Source: DASRDS01 sp035570055
Lineage (GTDB): Bacteria > Gemmatimonadota > Gemmatimonadetes > Gemmatimonadales > Gemmatimonadaceae
DNA length: 64,000 bases
Direction: 5' to 3'
Assembly (NCBI GenBank): GCA_035570055.1
Contig: DATMLM010000017.1
Span: 16,968-80,967, forward strand
This document shows positions 51,812-60,279 of this stretch, piece after piece (position 1 is the first letter of the stretch; each line of letters starts with the position of its first letter). The translations under genes and the position numbers were made by a program. Below the pieces are notes generated by a model. It did not search any database. It worked only from the letters and a program-made list of their open reading frames with translations, and had not been told where the DNA came from.

Positions 51812-54602
51812 CGGCGCCGACCGGTACGCGGTCCAACAGCGGCCGCAAGTACTGGCCCGTGTAGGACGCTGCCGTCGCCGCGACCTCCTCGGGTGTACCC
51901 GTCGCGATGACCGCGCCACCACGCGATCCCCCCTCGGGCCCGAGGTCAATGATCCAGTCGGCGGTCTTGATGACGTCCAGATTGTGCTCGATCACAAGAA
52001 CCGTGTTGCCCCGGTCGACGAGGCGATGCAGGACATCGAGCAACAGTCGCACGTCCTCGAAATGCAAACCCGTCGTTGGCTCGTCGAGGATATAGAACGT
52101 CCGACCCGTGTCGCGCTTGGACAACTCCGTCGCGAGTTTCACGCGCTGGGCTTCGCCACCCGAGAGCGTCGTCGCGCTCTGGCCCAAGTGCAGGTAGCCA
52201 AGGCCGACGTCGCGCAATGTCTCCAACTTTTGCGCGATGCGCGGCTGGTTGGCGAAGAATTCGCAGGCGTCTTCGACCGTCATGTCGAGCACGTCGGCAA
52301 TGCTCGCGCCGCGGAAGCGTACCTCCAGCGTCTCGCGATTGAAGCGCTTGCCCTTGCACACCTCGCACGGGACGAACACATCCGGCAAGAAATGCATTTC
52401 GATCTTCACGAGACCGTCGCCCTGACACGCCTCGCAACGACCACCCTTCACATTGAATGAAAATCGACCCGGACCATAGCCACGAATCTTCGCCTCCGGC
52501 ATCTCGGCGAACAATTCGCGGATGGGTGTGAAGAGGCCGGTGTATGTGGCGGGGTTCGAGCGAGGCGTGCGACCAATCGGGCTTTGGTCGATGTCGATCA
52601 CTTTATCGAGATGCTCGAGCCCCGTGATCCGATCATAGGCGCCGGGGATCACGCGGGCGCGATAGAAATGCCGGGCCAACGAGCGGTGCAGAATATCTTC
52701 GACGAGCGTCGACTTTCCTGAACCCGAGACGCCGGTGACGGCGACAAAGCAGCCGAGGGGGATGTCGACGGTCACGTCACGGAGGTTGTGCTCGCGAGCG
52801 CCGGCGATCCGGAGCACCCGCGCGGTGTCGAACTGGCGCCGAACGGCCGGCACGGGGATCGAGACGGCGCCGGACAAATACTTTCCCGTGAGCGAGTCCG
52901 GGTTGTTCATGATGTCCGCGATCGAGCCCTCGGCGACCACGAGTCCGCCGTGCTTCCCGGCGCCTGGGCCCAGGTCCAGCAAGTAGTCCGCGGCGCGCAT
53001 CGTCTCTTCGTCGTGCTCGACGACGATCACGGAGTTGCCGAGATCGCGGAGTCGCGCGAGCGTCGCGAGCAGACGCGCGTTGTCGCGCTGGTGCAAGCCG
53101 ATCGATGGCTCGTCGAGGATATACAGCACGCCCACCAGCCGTGAACCGATCTGCGTCGCCAGACGAATGCGCTGCGCCTCTCCGCCCGAGAGCGATTCGG
53201 CCGAGCGATTCAACGTGAGATAATCCAGGCCCACATCAACCAAGAACCGCAGGCGCTCGCGAATCTCCTTGAGGATCGGGCCCGCGATTTCCATCTGGCG
53301 CAACGAGAGCGTGTCAAAAAACCGCTCGGCATCGGCGACCGACAACTCCGTGACTTCGCCAATGTTGCGGTCGGCGATGGTCACGGCCAGCGACTCCGGC
53401 TTGAGCCGGCGACCACCGCACGCCGAACACGGAACGGCAACCATATACTGCGCCAGCTCCATCCGGATCGTGTCCGACTCGGTCTCATCATGGCGACGTT
53501 GGATATTCGCGATGATGCCTTCCCATTTTGTCGCGTCACCACTCGGCGCCCCGTGCAGCAACACGTGCTGCACCGAGGGCGGCAGCTTTCCCCACGGGGT
53601 GTTCAGATCGAACTTGAATCGCTTCGCGAGACCCGGCAGGATGACTTTGCGCAGGTACCCATCGGGCTCGCCCCATGGCAGAATCACGCCCTCCAGCAGC
53701 GAGATGCTCGAGTCGCCGAGAATGAGCTCTTCACTCACTTCACGCCGGGTGCCGAGGCCGCTGCACGCCGGGCAGGCCCCGAATGGCGAGTTGAATGAGA
53801 ACTGGCGAGGCTCGAGCTCCGACAGCGCAATGCCGCACGTCGGACAGCCGTACTTCTCCGAGAAGATTTGCGTTTCGGCAGTATCCGCGCGAGAGACTTC
53901 CACGAGGCCGTCGGCCAGACGAAGCGCGGTTTCGAGCGAGTCGGCGAGGCGACCACGATCTTTATGTTCGACCACCAACCGGTCGACGATCACCGACACA
54001 CTGTGATTCTGGCGGCGGTTGAGCTTGGGTGGATCGGCCAGCTCGATCAGGTCGCCGTCGACGTAGGCACGAACGAACCCTTGCTTACGAGCCGAGTCGA
54101 ACAATTCGCGGAATTCGCCCTTCCGTCCACGGACCAGAGGCGCGAGGACCTCGATCCGCGTGCGCGCGGGCCACGCGAGAACGATCTCGGCGATCTGACC
54201 GGCGCTCTGGCGCTCGACGGGCCGCCCGCAATTCGAGCAATGTGGGGTGCCGACACGAGCATAGAGCAGACGGAGATAGTCGTAGATCTCCGTGACGGTC
54301 CCGACGGTCGATCGCGGGTTGTGGCCGGCCGTTTTTTGCTCGATCGAGATCGCCGGCGAGAGGCCCTCGATCGAGTCGACATCCGGCTTTTCCATGAGCC
54401 CGAGGAATTGTCGGGCGTAGGCCGACAGCGACTCGACATATCTCCGCTGTCCCTCAGCATAGATCGTATCGAACGCCAGGGACGATTTTCCGGACCCCGA
54501 CAGCCCCGTAATCACGGTCAGGCGGTCGCGCGGAATCGTCACATCGATGTTGCGGAGATTGTGCTCGCGCGCGCCACGGATGACCAGCGATTCTTCGGAC
54601 AT
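51780..54602 (-). CDS. uvrA: Excinuclease ABC subunit A
   Basis: 940 residues with two ABC ATPase modules (GLSGSGKSSLAFDT near 32; GVSGSGKSTLVEDIL near 640). Zinc modules are CSNCGRPV, CPTCGIALSE and CEACQGDG...CEVCKGKRF. Signatures SLSGGEAQRIRLATQIGS and TLSGGEAQRVKLATELSK. Recognises DNA lesions with UvrB in nucleotide excision repair. Stand-alone transcription unit with 56 bp to the divergent cutA. Confidence 0.98.
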   Translation of the reverse strand: MSEESLVIRGAREHNLRNIDVTIPRDRLTVITGLSGSGKSSLAFDTIYAEGQRRYVESLSAYARQFLGLMEKPDVDSIEGLSPAISIEQKTAGHNPRSTVGTVTEIYDYLRLLYARVGTPHCSNCGRPVERQSAGQIAEIVLAWPARTRIEVLAPLVRGRKGEFRELFDSARKQGFVRAYVDGDLIELADPPKLNRRQNHSVSVIVDRLVVEHKDRGRLADSLETALRLADGLVEVSRADTAETQIFSEKYGCPTCGIALSELEPRQFSFNSPFGACPACSGLGTRREVSEELILGDSSISLLEGVILPWGEPDGYLRKVILPGLAKRFKFDLNTPWGKLPPSVQHVLLHGAPSGDATKWEGIIANIQRRHDETESDTIRMELAQYMVAVPCSACGGRRLKPESLAVTIADRNIGEVTELSVADAERFFDTLSLRQMEIAGPILKEIRERLRFLVDVGLDYLTLNRSAESLSGGEAQRIRLATQIGSRLVGVLYILDEPSIGLHQRDNARLLATLARLRDLGNSVIVVEHDEETMRAADYLLDLGPGAGKHGGLVVAEGSIADIMNNPDSLTGKYLSGAVSIPVPAVRRQFDTARVLRIAGAREHNLRDVTVDIPLGCFVAVTGVSGSGKSTLVEDILHRSLARHFYRARVIPGAYDRITGLEHLDKVIDIDQSPIGRTPRSNPATYTGLFTPIRELFAEMPEAKIRGYGPGRFSFNVKGGRCEACQGDGLVKIEMHFLPDVFVPCEVCKGKRFNRETLEVRFRGASIADVLDMTVEDACEFFANQPRIAQKLETLRDVGLGYLHLGQSATTLSGGEAQRVKLATELSKRDTGRTFYILDEPTTGLHFEDVRLLLDVLHRLVDRGNTVLVIEHNLDVIKTADWIIDLGPEGGSRGGAVIATGTPEEVAATAASYTGQYLRPLLDRVPVGAVNGAWQRRAG

Positions 54603-54658
54603 AGATTAGTAAGCTCGCGCCAATCCGTGGCGCGATGCAAGCGAGGGTCGTCCTTGGG

Positions 54659-54973
54659 ATGACAGACGCCATTGTCGTGCTGACCACCGTCGCAACCGAA
54701 GACGAGGCTATGCTGCTCGTGCGGGCGCTGCTCGAACGTCGGCTGATCGCGTGCGGCACGCTGCTGCCGGGCGCGCGATCATTGTATCGGTGGGAAGACC
54801 GTGTGGCGGATGAACCCGAGGTCGTTGTGCTACTCAAGACGCGAAGCGAGCGGGTGGCCGCACTGGAATCGGCCTTTGCCGAGCTTCACCCATATAAAGT
54901 ACCCGAGCTCCTGGCACTTCCCGTGAGCGCTGGAATGGAGCAGTATCTCGGCTGGATCGGACGCGAAACATGA
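54659..54973 (+). CDS. cutA: CutA1-type divalent ion tolerance protein
   Basis: 104 residues from ATG 54659 (MTDAIVVLTTVATEDEAML). The core LLERRLIACGTLLPGARSLY and ELHPYKVPELLALPVSAG match CutA1. Small trimeric cytosolic protein linked to copper tolerance in E. coli, true function unclear. An upstream in-frame ATG (54635) would add eight residues. It overlaps the next gene by four bases (ATGA). Confidence 0.9.
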   Translation: MTDAIVVLTTVATEDEAMLLVRALLERRLIACGTLLPGARSLYRWEDRVADEPEVVVLLKTRSERVAALESAFAELHPYKVPELLALPVSAGMEQYLGWIGRET

Positions 54974-55353
54974 CCGAATCAGAATCTCCAGAAACTCCCG
55001 CCCCAGAAACAAATGGCGCCGCCGCCGCGACACAGGCGGCGGTCGATGCCGAGACGTTCACCGAGCGTGGCATGCTCCTCTGCCGAAAAGCCCGGTGGAA
55101 GGACGCCATCGAGCCGCTTCGGCGGGCCACGGAGCTCGCGCCGAGTGAAGGGCAAGCGTTCTACTATCTCGGCGACGCGTACAACCACACCGACCAACTC
55201 CCGGCAGCGCTCTCAGCCTTCGAGACCGCGGCCCAGCTCCTGACGGACAACTGGCGGGCCCTCAAAGGCGTCGGGATCGTGCTGGACCGCATGCGTCGTC
55301 CCCAAGAGGCGGCGGCCGCCTACCAAAAGGCGAGAGACGCGCAGAAGAGATAG
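54970..55353 (+). CDS. Tetratricopeptide-repeat protein
   Basis: 127 residues. A disordered Pro/Ala/Glu N-terminus of about 28 residues is followed by roughly two and a half TPR units (ARWKDAIEPLRRATELAPSE, GQAFYYLGDAYNHTDQLPAA, ALKGVGIVLDRMRRPQEAAA). Probably a protein-protein adaptor; no partner is evident. Confidence 0.8.
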   Translation: MTESESPETPAPETNGAAAATQAAVDAETFTERGMLLCRKARWKDAIEPLRRATELAPSEGQAFYYLGDAYNHTDQLPAALSAFETAAQLLTDNWRALKGVGIVLDRMRRPQEAAAAYQKARDAQKR

Positions 55354-55368
55354 TCGTCGTAGTGTGGT

Positions 55369-56205
55369 ATGGTCCACACGACACGACGCGCGGCCGCGGG
55401 TGCCGCGGTGCTCCTGTGGGCGGGCGGCCTGGCGACACTGGCTCACCGCCAACACAAGCCGCCGGGACTCGACGGCGAGCGAACCCAAGCCGCGACCCGG
55501 TTCAGCCCGGGTCCCGCCTACTATCTCGTCGAACGCGATGGCCATCAAATCGGCTTTGCGTCTTCGAGCGCCGACACGACACCGACCGGTCTCGAGTTCG
55601 ATGACTACCTGATCATCCAAGCGCGCCACGACTCGACGCGTCGGATGGCGGTGTCCTTCAAGTCCAAGATGTCACGGCGCTTCGTGGTGCAGTCACTCGA
55701 CGCGGCGATCGACACGAGCACGGGTTGGTATCACGCGACGGCCGACGTCAACGCCGACTCGACGGTCACGTTCCGCTCGCTGTTTCCCACGGTGTCGTCG
55801 CACACGGACCGCGCCGACCCGGACATCCTCGCGCCGGACGCGATTCCCATGATCGTCGGCATGGGCACCGAGACGAAACCGCACGTCGGCGCGCGCGTCG
55901 AGTTCAAGGTCGCCGACGTCGCCGGCCAGCGCGTTGTGCCGGTGACGTTCCGAATTGCCGCCGAGTCCTTGTTCTCGATCGCCGACAGCGCCGTATACGA
56001 CTCGACGGCACAGCATTGGCGCGCCGCGACGGTCGATACCATTCGCGCCTGGCGGCTCGCGACGCCGACCCTGTCGGCCTGGGTCGATGGGCAAGGACGG
56101 ATCGTCGACGCCGATGTGGAGCTCGCCGGCGCCGGCGCGCTGCGGCTCCGGCGGATGTGCTACGAGCTCGCCTACCGTAACTGGCCAGGACGCCGCTTCA
56201 AATGA
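55369..56205 (+). CDS. Exported hypothetical protein
   Basis: 278 residues, with a basic start and one hydrophobic segment (residues 8-25, AAAGAAVLLWAGGLATLA), thus a signal peptide or anchor. The rest is beta-rich with repeated Asp/Ser/Thr turns (ISTGWYHATADVNADSTVTF-like strands) and no recognised motif. The ABC ATPase gene starts within its last codons (ATGA overlap), so it is probably a periplasmic partner of that exporter. Confidence 0.6.
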   Translation: MVHTTRRAAAGAAVLLWAGGLATLAHRQHKPPGLDGERTQAATRFSPGPAYYLVERDGHQIGFASSSADTTPTGLEFDDYLIIQARHDSTRRMAVSFKSKMSRRFVVQSLDAAIDTSTGWYHATADVNADSTVTFRSLFPTVSSHTDRADPDILAPDAIPMIVGMGTETKPHVGARVEFKVADVAGQRVVPVTFRIAAESLFSIADSAVYDSTAQHWRAATVDTIRAWRLATPTLSAWVDGQGRIVDADVELAGAGALRLRRMCYELAYRNWPGRRFK

Positions 56206-56960
56206 TCGAACTCGCTGCCCTCACGAAGAAATACGGCACCTTCACCGCCGTCGATCACGTCGATCTCGTCGTGCCGCGCGGTGAGCTGTTCGGATTCCTC
56301 GGACCGAACGGCGCCGGGAAGACCACGACGCTGCGCATGATCGCCGGCATTCTGCGGCCGACGGCCGGCACCGTGCGCATCGCGGGCGTCGACGTCACGG
56401 CCGATCCGACGGCCGCCAAGCGCGTCCTCGGGTTCATTCCCGATCGGCCATTTATATATGAAAAACTCACGGGCGCCGAGTTCTTACGATTCGTCGCGGG
56501 CTTGTTCGGCCAGAGCGGTCCGGAGGTCGAGACGAGAGCACGCGAGCTGCTCGCCGTGTTCGATCTCGAAGACTGGCGCGACGAGCTGGTCGAGAGCTAC
56601 AGCCACGGGATGCGACAGAAGCTGATTATCTCTTCGGCCTTTGTCCATCGCCCGGATGTCATCGTCGTCGATGAGCCGCACGTCGGTCTCGATCCGCGCG
56701 CCGCCAAGACGCTCAAGCAGCTGTTCCGCGAATACACGCGGCGCGGCCACACGATCATGATGTCCACGCACACGCTCGAAGTCGCCGAGACGATGTGCGA
56801 CCGCATCGCCATCATGAATGGCGGCCGCATTCGCGCCTGCGGGACCATGGACGAGCTCCGGGCCGACGCCGTCGCCGGCGCCGCGGGGCTGGAAGACATT
56901 TTCTTGCGGCTGACTGGTGACAATGCAGTGAAAGAGTTGCTCGGTGTCCTCGACCGCTGA
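56202..56960 (+). CDS. ABC transporter ATP-binding protein
   Basis: 252 residues. Walker A GPNGAGKTTTLRMIAG, signature SYSHGMRQKLIISSAFVHRP (LSGGQ replaced by YSHGM, common in this subfamily), Walker B VIVVDEPHVGLD and switch MSTHTLEVAE. It overlaps the exported gene before it by 4 nt and the permease after it by 17 nt. Confidence 0.93.
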   Translation: MIELAALTKKYGTFTAVDHVDLVVPRGELFGFLGPNGAGKTTTLRMIAGILRPTAGTVRIAGVDVTADPTAAKRVLGFIPDRPFIYEKLTGAEFLRFVAGLFGQSGPEVETRARELLAVFDLEDWRDELVESYSHGMRQKLIISSAFVHRPDVIVVDEPHVGLDPRAAKTLKQLFREYTRRGHTIMMSTHTLEVAETMCDRIAIMNGGRIRACGTMDELRADAVAGAAGLEDIFLRLTGDNAVKELLGVLDR

Positions 56961-58668
56961 GCCGGGCGCGGTCCGAACCGCCGTCCGCCTCCTCTCGCCG
57001 AAGTGGCTCACGGCGCGCGCCCGCTCACGCAGCGGCGGCCGCGCGCGGACCGGGCGAATCATTGCCTTGAGCGTACTCGGCGTCCTGTTCTGGTTCGTGA
57101 TCATCGGCGTCCTGTACCGGATCCTCTCGTACTTCAAGCACGTGCCGGAGATCGGACCACTGGTCGCCGGCAAGCTGCTCGGGATACTGCTCCTCGGGTT
57201 CTCAGGGATCCTGCTCCTCTCGAACGTGGTGAACGCCTTATCGACCTTCTTCCTGGCCCGCGACCTCGACATGCTGGTCGGTGCGCCGGTCGACTGGCTC
57301 GGCTTCTACACCGCCAAGCTGATCGAGACGGTCGTCAACTCGAGCTGGATGGTCGCCTTGATGGCGGCGCCGATCCTGGCGACGTACGGGGTGGTCTTTC
57401 ACGGTGGCCCGCTCTTCCCGCTGATCGCGATCGGCGCGTTTCTCCCGTATATCGTTCTGCCGGCGATCATCGGCAGTGCCATCACGCTGCTGCTGGTGAA
57501 CGTCTTCCCGGCCCGTCGCACGAAGGACATCCTGAGCGTCATCGCGGTCCTTGCCGCGGGCGGATTGGTCGTCCTGTTCCGGGTCATGCGGCCGGAGCGG
57601 TTCGCGCGGCCGGAAGAGTTCAAGAACCTCGTCGATTTCGTGTCCGTGCTCCGGAGCCAGTCCCCCTGGTCACCCAGCGATTGGATGCAGCAAGCCGTGA
57701 TGTCGTGGCTCACGGGCACGCCCGATCCTCTGCCCTTCTATCTGCTCTGGTCGACGGCCGCCGCGCTGTTCGTCATTGGCGCGGGATTGCACTCGTATTT
57801 CTATCCGATCGCCTTCACGAAGGCGCAGGAGTCGGGCAAGCAGTTCGCGAAAAGCGGTGCGCTGTCGCGAGCAATGCGCACTATGCTGGCGCCGTTCGGC
57901 GTGCTGCGGCGCGAGCTCGTGCTCAAGGAGCTCCGCATCTTCTTCCGCGATAGCACCCAGTGGTCCCAGCTCATTCTCCTGGCCGTGCTGATCGTCGTCT
58001 ACGTCTTCAATGTGAAGTTCCTGCCGCTCAAGACCGACGGCGTCACGAATCTGCTGCGCACCGTGATCCCGTTCTGCAACCTGCTGGTCGCCGGATTCGT
58101 GATCGCCTCGGTGGCGGGCCGGTTCATCTTCCCCGGCGTGAGCCTGGAAGGCCGCACGTGGTGGCTCCTCCGCGCGAGCCCACTCGACATCGGCGACCTC
58201 CTCTGGGCCAAGTTTTGGGTGGGGACGGCGCCCCTCTTGATCCTGGCCTTGTTGATCGTCGGCGTGACCGACACGCTCCTGCAGGTCAACGACTTCGTGT
58301 TCGCCGTGTCGGTCTTCACGATCACCTTCCTGACGTTCGCGATCGCCGCTCTGGCCCTCTGCTTCGGGACCATCTTCCCGCAGTTCGAGACCGAGAACGC
58401 CGCGCAGATCCCGACCTCGTTCGGCGGCTTGGTGTTCATGATGGTGTCCGTCCTGCTGATTCTCGCCGTCGTCGGATCCGAGGCGCGTCCCGTCTACAAC
58501 TACGTGAGCGAGCAAGCCACGGCCATCCTCGGCGGCCACCGCGACAGCACGAACGACATGCGCGATCTCGTCATCGGCTTCGGCCTCGCCGGCGCACTGT
58601 GTGTCGGATCGACGCTGCTGCCGATCCGCATCGCGATGCGCCGTCTCGCCGCCATCGAGCGGAGCTAG
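56944..58668 (+). CDS. ABC transporter permease (large multi-helix)
   Basis: 574 residues starting at GTG, with at least twelve hydrophobic segments in two similar halves. The middle cytosolic part has FGVLRRELVLKELRIFFRDS before the second half, a layout of the ABC-2-like exporter group that encodes both halves in one chain. Substrate unknown. Confidence 0.83.
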   Translation: MSSTAEPGAVRTAVRLLSPKWLTARARSRSGGRARTGRIIALSVLGVLFWFVIIGVLYRILSYFKHVPEIGPLVAGKLLGILLLGFSGILLLSNVVNALSTFFLARDLDMLVGAPVDWLGFYTAKLIETVVNSSWMVALMAAPILATYGVVFHGGPLFPLIAIGAFLPYIVLPAIIGSAITLLLVNVFPARRTKDILSVIAVLAAGGLVVLFRVMRPERFARPEEFKNLVDFVSVLRSQSPWSPSDWMQQAVMSWLTGTPDPLPFYLLWSTAAALFVIGAGLHSYFYPIAFTKAQESGKQFAKSGALSRAMRTMLAPFGVLRRELVLKELRIFFRDSTQWSQLILLAVLIVVYVFNVKFLPLKTDGVTNLLRTVIPFCNLLVAGFVIASVAGRFIFPGVSLEGRTWWLLRASPLDIGDLLWAKFWVGTAPLLILALLIVGVTDTLLQVNDFVFAVSVFTITFLTFAIAALALCFGTIFPQFETENAAQIPTSFGGLVFMMVSVLLILAVVGSEARPVYNYVSEQATAILGGHRDSTNDMRDLVIGFGLAGALCVGSTLLPIRIAMRRLAAIERS

Positions 58669-58681
58669 CGCAGCTAGCGCG

Positions 58682-59161
58682 TCACTGGATAAATCGCCGG
58701 ACTTCGACGTGTCCCCCGTACTTGAAGTGGGGGCAGGTCGCGGCGATCCGCTCGGCATCGGCCTCGTTCGCCGCCCGGATAATGAACAGTCCGTCGACCG
58801 GCAGCTCCCCCTGGCCGACGAGCTTCCCGCCGAGGTCGAGCTTCCCGAGCTTCGCGAGACTGTCGGCCCAGAGCCCGTACTCGTGTTCTCGCCGGCGCAG
58901 CTCACCGGCTGGGGGAGAGACGTATTTCGAGTCTACCGTCAAGAGCAGGGCGTATGTGTCACCGATGGGCGCGGGGCGCGACCAGGGGTGCGTCACGACC
59001 AGCAGCAGCACCGCCGCGGCGGCCGCCACTCCGGCCCATACCCACCCGCGCCGGCGTGGGAACACCGCGCCGACCACCCGGTCCTCGAGCGCGGGATCGG
59101 GCTGCCGCTCCCGCGGCAACTCGGCGAGCGCGCGTCTGATGTCGTCCGGCAGTTCGCTCAT
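58682..59161 (-). CDS. Membrane protein: short cytosolic arm, one TM, YCII domain (possible anti-sigma)
   Basis: 159 residues. The first 40 form a short helical arm with DDIRRALAELPRER, resembling the start of small anti-sigma factors; the TM is at 40-57. Positive FPRRR before the helix predicts the C-terminal part outside. Residues 68-159 match the YCII/DGPF pattern: DTYALLLTVD, a LWADSLAKLGKL helix, VDGLFIIRAANEADAERIA and CPHFKYGGHVEVR. YCII domains are normally cytosolic and free-standing. The ATG overlaps the ECF sigma stop (ATGA), which supports a sigma/anti-sigma pair. Confidence 0.7.
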   Translation of the reverse strand: MSELPDDIRRALAELPRERQPDPALEDRVVGAVFPRRRGWVWAGVAAAAAVLLLVVTHPWSRPAPIGDTYALLLTVDSKYVSPPAGELRRREHEYGLWADSLAKLGKLDLGGKLVGQGELPVDGLFIIRAANEADAERIAATCPHFKYGGHVEVRRFIQ

Positions 59162-59643
59162 GGGCGAGCCTCGTCCAGATTCAATGCCGCGCGAAGGAGC
59201 ATGCGGGCGCGCGCCAGTTGACTTTTTGATGTGCCTTCGACGACACCGAGCAATTCAGCGATCTCGCGATGCGCGTAGCCGTAGACATCGTGGAGCACGA
59301 AAATGTCGCGCGCGCCGTCCGGCAGCGCGGCAATCGCGCGCTCGAGGTCGAACGCCGTGTCGTCCCTGGCCGGGGATACGGGCTCGATATCCAACGAGCC
59401 GACCATCCGCCATGCCGACCGCACGCGCTCGCGGCGGACGTTGACCAATACGCCACAGAGCCATGTGCGTAACGCCGACTCACCTCTGAACGCTGACATC
59501 TTACGCGTCGCACGCACCCAGGTCTCCTGGACGAGATCCTCAGCCTCGCTCTGGTCACTCCCCGTGAGGCGCAACGCCAGGGCGTAGAGCGCCGGTGTAT
59601 GCGCCCGATACAACGCCCGAAACGCGTCCTCGCCGCCGGTCAC
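59158..59643 (-). CDS. ECF-type RNA polymerase sigma factor
   Basis: 161 residues starting at GTG. Region 2: ALYALALRLTGSDQSEAEDL then VQETWVRATRKMSAFRGESA. Region 4: IAALPDGARDIFVLHDVYGY with the helix-turn-helix REIAELLGVVEGTSKSQLAR. It overlaps the upstream secreted-protein gene (GTGA) and the downstream TM-YCII gene (ATGA), so all three are one unit. Confidence 0.92.
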   Translation of the reverse strand: MTGGEDAFRALYRAHTPALYALALRLTGSDQSEAEDLVQETWVRATRKMSAFRGESALRTWLCGVLVNVRRERVRSAWRMVGSLDIEPVSPARDDTAFDLERAIAALPDGARDIFVLHDVYGYAHREIAELLGVVEGTSKSQLARARMLLRAALNLDEARP

Positions 59644-60239
59644 TGCGTCGGCGCGGGATCCACCCAGTCGTGCATGACCACAATCATGGCTGACATCGGC
59701 GAATCCGCTTCGATCACACCCGGCACGTTGTTGTCATTCGAGTCCACGAGTCCGTAATCGGCGTTGTGCATGCCAGGGTAGAACACCATGAGGTGCGGAT
59801 GGAACTTCCCGATTTTGGTGAAGTCCGGATTCGGGAGAAGTTGGGCCGACGACATCATGAAGATCAATGCCGGCCGCTTGGGCGCGTGAAAGCGGCCCGA
59901 TTTGAACCCGGCGGCAATCTCTTGCTTGATGACGTCCGGCGATTTGCCCGCCAGCACCTCCACGGACCGAAAGCGCTCGACCGCCAGAATCGTCCCGTCG
60001 GCCTCTGGATCCCCACACATCGGCGCAAACGCCTGCAGCATGGGGCGAGCGACCAGGCATGATTCGGTCGAGTGCCCCGGGTCGCCGACGACATAGTGGT
60101 CGTGGTCGAGCACGTACACCTTGGCGTCCTTCGACACGTCCGCGGGTGCGGCGCTCCTGGCGAGACGGATTTCCTGGTCACGGGCTTGTGCCGCGGCGAT
60201 GGTCGGCACGATCAGAGCCATCCAGAGTAGTGTGCGCAT
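59640..60239 (-). CDS. Secreted hypothetical protein, first gene of the ECF unit
   Basis: 199 residues with a clear signal peptide (MRTLLWMALIVPTIAAAQA, cleavage after AQA). The mature part has DHDHYVVGDPGHSTESCLVA, FMMSSAQLLPN and KFHPHLMVFYPGMHNADYGL, with several His that could bind a metal. I do not recognise the family. Being first in the sigma-factor unit, it may be a reporter or target of the pathway. Confidence 0.6.
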   Translation of the reverse strand: MRTLLWMALIVPTIAAAQARDQEIRLARSAAPADVSKDAKVYVLDHDHYVVGDPGHSTESCLVARPMLQAFAPMCGDPEADGTILAVERFRSVEVLAGKSPDVIKQEIAAGFKSGRFHAPKRPALIFMMSSAQLLPNPDFTKIGKFHPHLMVFYPGMHNADYGLVDSNDNNVPGVIEADSPMSAMIVVMHDWVDPAPTQ

Positions 60240-60279
60240 ATCAATCTGTGGCGCTCGACCCGCATTTGGTTGGAACGCC

